Source: Oehlia diaphana (Eukaryota; Glomeromycota; Glomeromycetes; Glomerales; Glomeraceae). From it: a stretch of DNA of 30,754 nucleotides. The stretch's first letter is position 1. Every line of letters begins with the position of its first letter. Positions 9,783-19,290 of this stretch are shown piece after piece. The stretch covers positions 7,263-38,016 of the forward strand of contig QZLH01000770.1 in the NCBI GenBank assembly GCA_003833135.1, given 5' to 3'. Both the position numbers and the translations under genes were made by a program. A model generated the notes under the pieces. The model saw only the letters and a program-made list of their open reading frames with translations, made no database searches and had not been told where the DNA came from.

Positions 9783-10257
9783 GGGTAAGTTAGCAAAACT
9801 TTTAAATATATACTGTATATATCTGATATATTATATATTTTCTGTAAAAAAAAATAAACCATTTTTTATATTTCATTTTTTCTATAAAAGACTTATGTTT
9901 CTGAAATTAATAAATTTATATCACAGAATTTATTAATTTATTTTCATTTTTTATGAATAGATCTATAAAAGGCTTATTTTTATAGAATTTTTACAAAAAT
10001 AATGGATAAAATTTCTTATAGGAATTTATGTATAAAATAATTTTTTTTAAACAATTTTTTTTTAAATTAATTTCTTTTAAAATAATTATTTTATTTTCTT
10101 TACTATATTAAAATATATAATTTTTTTATTTTTATTTTTTATTTTATTTTTATTTTTTAGGAGTATTCTTACAGTTAAACACTTATAGTAATATAATAAT
10201 AGTTCTTAATTATTAAAGTAGTTGTATAAATATCAAGACCAGCATTGACAGTTGAAC
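9783..10257. other. AT-rich gene-free stretch
   Basis: A/T homopolymer-rich DNA between the candidate CCTGGG element and hairpin repeat copy 2. I see nothing specific in it. Confidence 0.6.
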
Positions 10258-10565
10258 TTACTGTATATCAGTATTTCAGATATTTTGCAAAAATCAGGAG
10301 TTTAACCCTGTATTTTTAGATATTAAACAAAACTTAAAAATTCTTTTTTTGTAAATATCTTATGATCTACTAGTCCAATTTAAGTGCTTTATTTTTTATT
10401 TTGAAATGCTCAATGAGAGCTATCAAACAAAAAAAAATCGCTCAAATCTGATTACTTGATCACAAAATAAATGTAAAATACCTTTTAGAATACTATATAA
10501 TTTTATGAAATTTTTCAAAAGGGATACTATGCATAAGAGTACTATGATCTGTGATATATGGTAAC
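10258..10565. repeat. Hairpin repeat family, copy 2
   Basis: A diverged relative of 6095-6375, alignable over nearly its full length: GCAAAAATCAGGAGTTTAAC near the start, ATCTTATGATCTACTAGTCC in the left stem, ATGCTCAATGAGAGCTATC at the apex, and TATGAAATTTTTCAA near the end. The outer ends TTACTGTATATCA and TGATATATGGTAA are inverted repeats of about 13 bp with two mismatches. The stem is partly decayed. Confidence 0.7.
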
Positions 10566-10853
10566 TATCTATACTTATTAAGTAATGAACAAAATAACAT
10601 TCTTTCTACCCTATATATTAAATTAGGTAGAAATAATTCAAGTTATATCTTTCGTTAAATTGTTCAGTAGCAGCAGAATTAATAATAATAATGCTATCCA
10701 TTAGTGCTATCAGCTTTACCTATATATATATAGTAAATATAACAGAGCGAACATCTAGAAATCCTTTTATAAAGATTAATCTAAAGATATTGTAATATTA
10801 AAATTACTGGTATAGTCTTATTCAAAGTCTATAACAGGCTTATAATTTTCATT
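10566..10853. other. AT-rich spacer
   Basis: The sequence between hairpin repeat copy 2 and the foldback element has no recognisable gene, RNA or element end. Confidence 0.55.
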
Positions 10854-11132
10854 CACTAGTAAAAAAATGATTTATCCTACACATATTTTACACATATCAG
10901 GTACTCAAAATGTAGAAAATTATACACAAATAATACACCTATCATACACATATCGGGTATTAATATATATATTATACATATATCAGGTACCTGATAGGTA
11001 TACAATATATATAAGTACCCAATGTATATATGATATGTGTATTATTTGTGTATGATTTTCTACATTTTGAGTACCCGATATGTGTAAGATATGTGTAGGA
11101 TATGTGTAGAATAGACCATTTTTTTACTAGTG
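10854..11132. mobile_element. Foldback element (long palindrome), 279 bp
   Basis: Perfect 16-bp termini CACTAGTAAAAAAATG (10854-10869) and its complement (11117-11132). The two arms remain largely complementary through to a GGTACC centre near 10986. Shared arm blocks include TACTCAAAATGTAGAAAAT and TACACAAATAATACAC. Tandem CCTACACATAT motifs lie near the ends. ATT on both sides may be a 3-bp target duplication. A single-stranded copy would form a long hairpin. It looks like a foldback-type MITE with no coding capacity. Confidence 0.85.
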
Positions 11133-11652
11133 ATTTTAACTTACTAAAGTTATAAATTCTCCAGTAATAATAGCACGCAGTGATTATCAGAATAGTAAAC
11201 TGCTAAAAGTATTACTAGATTTTTTTTTATTATAAATAACCTATTCAGTCATTCTAGGTTTATTAAGCTGTTCCAACTTGATTATTTGTTTAATGTCCTC
11301 TACCCTCCTTTATTTTTTAAAAAATTTGAGATTTAATAAACATATATTAACAAATACCCTCTTTATTTTTGAAAAAATTTAAAAACTAATAAATATATAG
11401 AGTTTTTAAATTTTACCTGAAATTTTTAAATTTTCCTATATTTAATTATTTAGTTTGTTTAACTTAAGCCCCTCTCGCTCCCCCTTAATTTTTTCAAAAA
11501 GCCTGGACGTTAAACAAACAATTAATTTGAAACAACTTTACTTGATTGTATGTCAAATTTACTAAAGAATCAAATCTTACTTTAGAACTTTATATTTGTA
11601 GATCATTTTGTAGATCTTTTAATATTTTCGATTTTTTAAATTTCTTAATTTA
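11133..11652. other. AT-rich gene-free stretch
   Basis: It includes a C-rich run CCCCTCTCGCTCCCCC at ~11469-11484 in otherwise A/T-rich DNA. No gene can be supported. Confidence 0.55.
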
Positions 11653-11724
11653 TTTAATTTACTTGATAAATCTGATAAATTTAATATATTTAATTTACTT
11701 GATAAATCTGATAAATTTAATATA
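11653..11724 (+). repeat. 36-bp tandem repeat, two perfect units
   Basis: Two identical 36-bp units (11653-11688 and 11689-11724), each starting TTTAATTTACTTGATAAATC, followed by a partial third unit. The exact multiple of three produces a Leu/Ile/Asn-periodic open frame that is not a real protein. Confidence 0.9.
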
Positions 11725-12157
11725 TTTAATTTATTTATTTTGTTTATTTTATTTGATATAATTATTTTATTTTGTTTAATTAATATATATTTTTTATTTA
11801 TTTTATCATATATTTTAATTTTAATTTTATTATAAATAGTATTAGAATTTTACCAAGTTGAGGAGAGACAAATTTACAAATAGTTTGTAGTTAAGAATTG
11901 TATTGTAATATTCAAGTTATATAAAAAGAGTATTATTTTCAGTAGTATAATTCAAGATAGTTAATTTTACAACCAAGAGATTATCTATATTTTTTATCGT
12001 ATTTAAAGTCTTATATTATTTTAATAAAAACTTATTTTCTTTAATAGAACATTTAATGTTATTTCATGTAATTATTTGTAATCAACTTAAGACTCTTCTA
12101 TTAAGTTAAACTCCATATATATATATATCCAGTTAACCTATTAAAGCATTAAAGTTT

Positions 12158-12288
12158 CACAGGTTAAAAAGTGAAAAATTAGGCATCAATCAGTCACCAA
12201 TTGGTCACCAATTAGTTACCAATCAGCTACCTGATTGGTATCTGATTGGTGACTGATTTATGCCTAATTTTTTACATTTCAACCTGTG
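12158..12288. mobile_element. Short foldback element, 131 bp
   Basis: Ends CACAGGTT and AACCTGTG. The arms pair over AAAAATTAGGCAT and over ATCAGTCACCAAT. Each arm also contains imperfect tandem copies of an ~11-bp CACCAATTRGT motif, so the fold can slip. No coding capacity. T-runs on both sides obscure any target duplication. Confidence 0.75.
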
Positions 12289-12309
12289 TTTTTTAGTCTA
12301 TACATGTTG

Positions 12310-12463
12310 CCCAAATTATTTTGGGCTGCCATAATTATAAGTAAAATTCCAAATTCAATTATGACACCCAAATTATTTTGGCATTTTACATAGTAAATTA
12401 CATATAAACTGAATGAATTATGGTATCCTAAATTATAATTATGACATTCCAAAATAATTTGGG
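12310..12463. mobile_element. Inverted-repeat element with CCCAAATTATTTTGG ends
   Basis: The left end CCCAAATTATTTTGGG (12310-12325) and right end CCAAAATAATTTGGG (12449-12463) are inverted repeats continuing into CATAATTATAA-like sequence. A further direct copy of the end motif lies at 12367-12381. About 154 bp and non-coding, probably a MITE. TA-containing flanks would fit a mariner/pogo type but are not decisive in such AT-rich DNA. Confidence 0.65.
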
Positions 12464-13533
12464 TAGTATATATATTTCAGTCAACAATATATCTGTGAAT
12501 TCATGAATATTTCAATTAGCTTAAACTTATTAGAAAGTAAATTACCACTAAGACATTGCATTTGAGATTTTATTATTTATGAATATCGTCTAATATGATA
12601 AAATCTTGCAGTAAATTTCACTATGTTTTTAATGGTATTATAAAGTGATCATCAAGATAAAAACTCATTCAGTTGCTTAGTATGCAAGTAGTGATCACTT
12701 AGACAGAACAATAGACTTCCAATGATTTTTTAGAGAATGTTAAGAGAATATCATGACCCTTTATTAAAATATGCCACTGACTGATACATACTAATAATTT
12801 ACCATAATGCAATCTTTCTACACTAATCTTTATACTTTCATACTATTAGTGATAGTATTTGCAGTAAAATTCTTTTAATTTCTGTAATTAGCAGAATTAA
12901 ACTTACAACTTTACTATACTTAGGCTATATGAAAGTTTTAGTAACTTATTACTGAGATAAGGTGATCAACTCTTTAATATATATAATTTTATTTAATAAT
13001 AAATTCATAATACTATATTATTTAAAATATTATATTTTTAATAATTATAATAATTTTTTTTATTTATTTTAACAATTTTTAAAATTTATTAACTTTTAAA
13101 AATGGCTTATTTAATACTAATAATAATAATATAAAACATTAAAACATTAAAGTAAAAAAAAAATACTTATTTTAAATTACAATATATAACTTATTTTTAA
13201 ATTAATAATTTAAATTTATAATTTGTTTTTTAGTTAATAATTATTAAAATAGTAATTTTTTATTAATATAAATAAAAGATATTTAATTAAGATAAAAAGA
13301 TTTTAAAAACTAATATATAATTTAAAGTAATAAATATATATAGCTAATATTTTAAAAAGTATAAAAATCAAAAAATTAGTTGTTTATAATCAAAATATTT
13401 TACCTGAATGGAAATTAGATATTTATAATAAAATAATATTAGCTAATATATAATACTAATATTATTAAACAATTTCTTAAAATTTACTTTTTTTTTATAT
13501 ATTTCTTATAGAACCTTGAAACCTAATATATAT
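12464..13533. other. AT-rich gene-free stretch
   Basis: It includes short duplicated motifs around GTGATCA (12646-12700). I see no gene or element end. Confidence 0.55.
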
Positions 13534-13697
13534 AGGTTATAATGGACTTTTGCTCAAAATCACTCTTTTTGATAAATTGTTTTTGAAAATATCTTGGCAT
13601 CTTAATGTACTTTTTTTAAATTGGCGAGCTCAATGAGAGCTACAAAATAAAGTTCATCAAAATTGGACTACCGGATGCCAAGAAAATTGCATAACCT
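13534..13697. repeat. Hairpin repeat family, copy 3
   Basis: The outer AGGTTAT (13534-13540) and ATAACCT (13691-13697) are inverted. The stem ATCTTGGCATC pairs with GATGCCAAGA. The apex GAGCTCAATGAGAGCT (13626-13641) is nearly identical to copies 1 and 2. The stem sequence differs from the other copies but pairing is kept (see findings). It lies about 380 bp upstream of the monooxygenase gene. Confidence 0.65.
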
Positions 13698-14075
13698 AAT
13701 TTTTAACTTTTAAAAAAAGTGCTCTTCACTCTGACGAGTTCATGCTCCACTAAAAACTTTAGACCTTATAACTTTAGACCTAAAAATGTGACTTACCTTG
13801 TTTCCGTCCTTTTTTTACCAATTAATAATCTAATTTTGGATTATCATTGTAATTTCTAATGTATATATGTATATAAGACTATTGTAAACTATTGTAAAAA
13901 TGTATATCCACTTTTAAACAATGTCCACTAACTCTTTGAAGTTTGAGGCGGTCATAGGATCAGTTACACAAACTAAACAAATCATCCAATATATATCGTC
14001 CGAGATTTTTTTCAAGACAACTCTCGATAGAAAAACAAATCTTTCTTATCATATATTATCATATTTTTTAAAAAA
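13698..14075 (+). promoter_or_regulatory. 5' flank of the monooxygenase gene
   Basis: The probable promoter and 5' leader. It contains CAATGT and TATATATCGTC motifs near 13918-14000 and ends in a T/A-rich leader directly before the start codon. No precise site can be assigned. Confidence 0.4.
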
Positions 14076-16012
14076 ATGACGAAACCTCGAGTTGCTATAA
14101 TTGGAGCAGGACCATCAGGACTAACTAGCATTAAACAATGTATCGATGATAATCTTGAACCAGTATGTTTCGAAGCATCGGAACATACGGGAGGTCTTTG
14201 GAGATATACCGAGATTGATGATAAAAATGAAGATCCACATTCATCTATTTATAAAAGCATTATAATTATCACAAGCAAAGATGTTATGTCCTTTACAGAT
14301 TTTCCGGTTCCATATGAATGGCCAACTTTTTTACACAATTCAAAAGTGGCTAGGTAAAAACAGTGTAAGAACTTCTGAATTTCTTCCGTTTATTAAAATA
14401 CCTTATAATATAACTACTATGATTTCTATCAATTATAGTTATTTTGATTTATACACAGAAAAATTCAAACTTAACCCTTATATTCGATTCCAATCTCCTG
14501 TGAAACGATTATCAATTCAATCAGACAAAAAATGGAAGGTAACTTATTCGAAGCCGAAAAATGAAGAATGTGAAGAAGTTTTTGAATACGTAATGGTATG
14601 CACTGGACATCATCGATATCCTCGGTTACCCAAATACGTTGGAATGGATAAATTTGCCGGGAAGCAAATGCACTCTCATTTTTATCGAAAGTAATTTAAT
14701 GAAAGATTTTATGACGAATAAATTTATTTATACTAAAATTGCTGATTTAAACTTTTCTTCTAATGGATTATTAGACCAGGAGATTATGATAATAAAAGAA
14801 TTATTGTCGTTGGATGTGGAAATAGTGGAATGGATATTGCTGTCGAATTATCCGGAGTGGCTTCACAAGTTTATTTATGTACACGTAAAGGAACTCTTCC
14901 GTGGATTCTTCCCCGTCGTATTTTTGGCAGCTTACCTTCTGACCACTTGGCAACTCGATTTAACACATATCTCCCAGCACCTATTAGAAATTTAATAGTA
15001 AAAGCCATAGCACATTGTACAGTTGGTCCTCATCCACCCGAATTCGCTCCAAAAACAGCACCAAGTGCTAGTCATCCAACTATTAAAACTGAATTCATGG
15101 AACGTGTTTCCACCGGTACGATTATTGTAAAACCAAATATTTCCGAATTGAAATCAGATAATTCGGTTGTATTTGTGGATGGAAGTGTTTTAAGTGATAT
15201 TGATGCGATTATATATGCTACCGGGTATGATATTAAATTTGCTTTCTTGGATAAAGAAATTATCAGTGGTGGCGAGAAAGTTGAACAGCAATTTGAAGAA
15301 GAATATAGGGAAAATTTGGTTTGGTTGTATAAATACATATTCCCTCCAAAATTACCTAATATTGCTTTTATCGGATTAGTTCAAGCTATTGGAGCTATTA
15401 TGCCTGTTAGCGAATTACAAGCTCAATATGTTACAAGTTTATGGACCGGCAAACTATACTCTAAATTGCCAACTAAAGATGAGATGGAGGAAAGTATTAG
15501 AAGAAATCAAGAAACTTTGAGAAAACGATATTATCATGCCGCTAGACATACTATAGAAGCTGATATGATACCTTACATGGATGATTTGGCTAAAGATATA
15601 GGTTGTTTACCCTATCTTCCGAAAGTATTATTGAAATACGGGCCAAAATTATGGTTTCAAGTCTTGTTCGGCCTTCCATCACCTACACATGTAGGTAAAA
15701 AAAGAAAAAAAAATATTTTTTTTTTTTTAAAAAAAATTTATTAATTTGTTCTCTTATTAGTATCGGTTATTTGGAAGACAAGCTTGGGATGGAGCTGCAG
15801 AAGCTATTCGAAAACAAAACGAAGGTAACTTATATAGTGAATTTGTTTACGGGACGCGTGTAATTCTAATAATTTATTGATGCTTTATAGGGAGTCCGGC
15901 AATTGTAATGTGCGGTTATCCAATGGCAATAATCTTTAGTATGTTATTGGGTTTGATTCTGATTATAATGATTAAATGGGGATTGATTTCAAGGTGTACG
16001 GGTCTATTTTAA
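14076..16012 (+). CDS. Flavin-containing monooxygenase (FMO family), 5 exons, 543 aa
   Basis: An FAD- and NADPH-dependent enzyme that oxygenates nitrogen or sulfur centres of small substrates. Exons: 14076-14353, 14439-14690, 14775-15690, 15761-15824, 15891-16012. All introns are GT-AG, 66-85 bp, and phase is kept throughout. The FAD motif GAGPSG is at 10-15, GGLWRY follows, the FMO fingerprint F165-x-G-x3-H171-x3-Y175 is at the exon 2/3 boundary, the NADPH motif GCGNSG is at 190-195, and YATGY is at 324-328. Residues ~505-530 form a C-terminal hydrophobic anchor, as in animal FMOs, which suggests the ER membrane. Length matches the family (~530). Read without splicing, the gene looks broken into four frames; the introns explain all of these. 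The substrate is unknown. Confidence 0.93.
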
Positions 16013-16337
16013 GAGGTATGCCAAAAAATCCAATCTAGACGATAGAGAGTAGGATTATAGATCCGTGAGATCAATAAATGTAAAAACATCAATTTTATTT
16101 TACAAGATTTGTTAGCTACTTGATTTTTATATTTACAGCAAAAACTTTATTTTAAAATAATAAAATGTGTGTACAGTATATTATATTAAACTTTATTTTT
16201 TCAGAAAATCCTAAAATATTTAATCAACAAATGAGCATCTTCTTGTATAAAAATAGCCTATATTAAAAAAACTATTAATTTATTCCTTTTTCTAAGAAGG
16301 AAGCGTTTTTTGCGTTAACTTCAAAATTAAGCGATAT

Positions 16338-16338
<1 letters not shown>
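16013..16338. other. Intergenic region between two convergent genes
   Basis: 3' flank of the monooxygenase gene, A/T-rich, with AATAAA-like motifs (16073-16078 region). No gene is seen. Confidence 0.5.

Positions 16339-16395
<57 letters not shown>
16339..16395 (+). repeat. Poly(A) tract, about 57 nt
   Basis: An uninterrupted run of A from 16339 to 16395, the longest homopolymer in the window. It is followed about 60 bp later by the 3' end of the minus-strand Tom6-like gene. It could be microsatellite growth, the tail of a retroposed copy, or partly an assembly artefact. Confidence 0.9.
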
Positions 16396-16398
<3 letters not shown>

Positions 16399-16453
16399 GC
16401 CAAACATACGCTTGTAATTTTATTCTAGTATCTAAAGATCCAAAGGAATTTTT

Positions 16454-16678
16454 TTATATGGACAACAATTCTACACCATAATTCTGCAAAAAAGCAATGG
16501 TTGCGGCAAATAATCCGGTAGAAATCAAGATATCAATGTTTCCCGGTCGTTTATCTTGAGCAAAAATTTCTTCTCGGAGAAATCGAGTAAAAAAATTTCC
16601 ACCACTATTGCTTGAACTTCCAGAAGGCCCTCTACCTGAAGGACCAACAATAATTTGTGTGGATTGCGGTCTTGGCAT
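16454..16678 (-). CDS. Small tail-anchored protein, Tom6-like
   Basis: A 74-residue protein. Residues 1-27 are polar, rich in Gly/Ser/Pro and low in complexity. The segment FFTRFLREEIFAQDKR leads into one membrane span (~48-66, ILISTGLFAATIAFLQNYG), with a very short C-terminal end. This layout, the GLFAA motif and the span-plus-LL ending resemble Tom6, a small outer-membrane subunit that stabilises the TOM protein import complex of mitochondria. It does not match Sec61 beta, which has a different motif set. No intron is needed. The gene is divergent from SEC61 alpha, with 305 bp between start codons. Tom6 identity is moderate, because the family is short and weakly conserved. Confidence 0.5.
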   Translation of the reverse strand: MPRPQSTQIIVGPSGRGPSGSSSNSGGNFFTRFLREEIFAQDKRPGNIDILISTGLFAATIAFLQNYGVELLSI

Positions 16679-16983
16679 CTTAATTTTTGTAAGCTCGAGA
16701 AATTAAAAGATGGTGGCTTAATTTCCTTATTAATGAATTTTTCGACCAATAATTCACAATCCATGCAGAGAATAAATCAACAAATCATCAATTGATAAGT
16801 GTTATGTACTACTTCAATTAAATACATATGAAATCGTGGATGTGTATAATTGGTTCGCCTAGTTAAGATATTCGATTTATTTTTTTTTTTTATAAATATT
16901 CTACACGACCGTTAATTTTTATACTTTTATCTTACCAGCAACCAATTTATTCACCGGGCTTTTTTTTCGATTAACTGTTTCCA
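16679..16983. promoter_or_regulatory. Shared divergent promoter (Tom6-like / SEC61 alpha)
   Basis: 305 bp lie between the two start codons, so both promoters must sit here or overlap. A long T-tract lies at 16881-16891 and ACACGACCG at ~16903. No TATA box can be assigned firmly. Confidence 0.5.
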
Positions 16984-18672
16984 ATGGGCTGTATGTATAA
17001 TTTTTGAGTTGGTTTTGTTAATTTGTTATTTTCTTTCATTTTCAACTTGTATGTTTAATAGAAACTCATTTTTAAAATAGACCGATTTCTACATCTCATC
17101 AAGCCTTTCATGGGCATACTTCCGGAGGTCATACCACCAGACCGAAAGGTATATTTATTGTTGATAATTTAGCCGGATGCTTGGTTTAAATTAATTAGAA
17201 TAAGTGGGACTTATTTGACCACATTTATGTTTATAGGTTCTGTTTCGTCACAAAGTATTATGGACAGCTGTCACACTTTGCATTTTTTTAGTGTGTTCGC
17301 AAATTCCACTCTATGGTATCATGTCCTCCGATTCTTCAGATCCCCTGTATTGGTTGCGTGTAATTCTTGCATCAAACAGAGGTACATTGATGGAACTCGG
17401 TATTACACCCATTGTAACTTCGGGCATGATCATGCAACTTTTAGCTGGTGCTAACCTCATTGAGGTCGATTTCAGTTTGAAAGAAGATAGAGCGTTGTTT
17501 AGTGGTGCTCAAAAACTTTTCGCAATGGTCTTTGCCTTTGGTCAAGCTACTGTGTCCGTAATGACAGGGTTGTACGGTAACCCCTCTGAAATTGGAGCTG
17601 GTGTTTGTTTATTACTTATTATCCAACTTGTTGTTGCCGGTCTTATCTCTATGCTTTTGGACGAACTTTTGCAAAAAGGATATGGACTTGGTTCTGGCAT
17701 TTCACTTTTTATCGCTACAAACATTTGTGAATCCATTGTTTGGAAGGCATTCAGTCCTACAACTGTTAATACCGGCCGTGGACCTGAATTCGAAGGAGCA
17801 ATTATTGCTTTATTCCATTTACTTATTACCCGCGGTGATAAAACGCGTGCTTTGAAAGAAGCATTTTACCGAACAAATTTACCGAATATCATGAATTTAT
17901 TGTCTACTGTGGTTGTTTTCGCTATTGTGATTTATCTTCAAGGTTTCCGGGTTGAACTTCCTGTAACATCTAATCGTTCCCGTGGTCAACGTGGAACTTA
18001 TCCGGTCAAACTTTTCTACACTTCAAATATGCCTATCATGCTCCAATCTGCTCTCACCTCCAATATTTTCCTTATCTCTCAAATGTTATACACTCGATTC
18101 CCGGACAATTTACTTGTTAGATTTCTCGGTGTTTGGACTCCTCATGAGGGTTCAAATCAAAACTATGCATCTGCAGGTCTTGCATATTATATGTCTCCTC
18201 CACATAGTATCACAGATTCTCTTTTAGATCCTATTCATACAACAATATATATTTTATTTATGTTAACTGCATGTGCTCTTTTCTCAAAGACTTGGATTGA
18301 AGTTTCAGGTTCTTCACCACGTGAAGTTGCAAAACAACTTAAAGATCAGGGTATGACGATTACTGGGCATCGGGATACTTCAACGTATAAGGAATTGAAA
18401 CGGGTTATTCCTACAGCAGCAGCTTTCGGAGGCGCCTGTATCGGTGCTTTATCCGTTCTTGCCGATTTGCTTGGTAAGTATCTGTGCAACATTGGATTTA
18501 TTATTCGTTTTATTAAGTTTGTAAGATTAATTTAAAAAATTATTTTCGTTTTGAAGGTGCACTTGGTTCTGGCACTGGTATACTGTTAGCTGTCACTATC
18601 ATATACTCCTATTTTGAAATGTTTGTTAAAGAACAAGTAGCTGAAGGTGGTATCGATGCATTATTGTTTTAA
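16984..18672 (+). CDS. SEC61: Sec61 alpha, protein-conducting channel of the ER translocon
   Basis: The core channel subunit that moves or inserts nascent proteins at the ER membrane. Exons: 16984-16990, 17081-17148, 17237-18473, 18557-18672, total 475 aa against about 476 for the family. The first coding exon is only 7 nt (ATGGGC plus T). Splicing it to the second acceptor at 17079-17080 gives [19 protein letters not shown], matching the conserved N-terminus. Recognisable family blocks are [52 protein letters not shown], the [16 protein letters not shown] region, the [15 protein letters not shown] cytosolic loop and [22 protein letters not shown]. About ten membrane spans are expected. Intron lengths are 90, 88 and 83 bp. 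Very secure. Confidence 0.97.
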
Positions 18673-19290
18673 TTATAACATTGAACATTTATTTTACAAT
18701 ACTCAATACTCGTAACTTGGTTGACTTATATCATTAATTAGTTATATCATTTATTATTATTTCCTTGTAAATGTTTTCATTTTGCTCAAAAAAAAAAAAA
18801 CAAATTTTGAATATAACATAAAATCAATGAGAGATATATAGTAAAGGAGTTTTTTAGATGAAGAGTGTGTGAAAAAAAAAAAAATAATTATTTAATATAT
18901 AGAACCATGCAACAAAGCACTAATAATATACATACAGACATTTTTCTAAAAAATAAACTGGAAAAAAAAAAATTTTTTTTTTCTGGTTTGATTCGCATAA
19001 AAAAGTTAGATTAACTTCCTTTTCTTTTAGTTTCTTATATTATTTACATAAACATTTTCAAATAAAATAAATTTAAAAGATCAAGATACTTTTATTTAAT
19101 TAATATATTTTTCTTAACAATAAAAAAAAAAAAAGGACGGAAATTCTAAAAACAAATATTAAACAATAATAATATATTTCTACATGAATGTAACAATCAA
19201 ATAAAAATATAAAAAATTAGATTTTTATATTATATGTAAGAAAAGAAATAACGCTAATTCTAATCTTTCATAAATAAAAACAATACCTAA
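18673..19290. other. Convergent intergenic region
   Basis: 3' flanks of SEC61 alpha (+) and the WW-domain gene (-). It contains several A-runs of 9-13 nt and AATAAA-like motifs (for example near 19060-19075), and no gene. Confidence 0.55.

Noticed and set aside
10867..11055. Tyr/Ile-rich 62-aa frame
   Set aside because: It lies inside the 279-bp foldback palindrome and reflects its TATACA-rich sequence.
11546..11761. Leu/Ile/Asn-periodic 71-aa frame
   Set aside because: Its periodicity comes from the 36-bp tandem DNA repeat.
14076..15744. Frameshifted monooxygenase pseudogene
   Set aside because: Every frame break coincides with a GT-AG intron of 66-85 bp, and splicing restores the FxGxxxHxxxY and GxGxxG motifs.
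16454..16678. Sec61 beta as the partner of Sec61 alpha
   Set aside because: It is tempting from position, but the sequence lacks the Sec61 beta pattern and fits Tom6 better.
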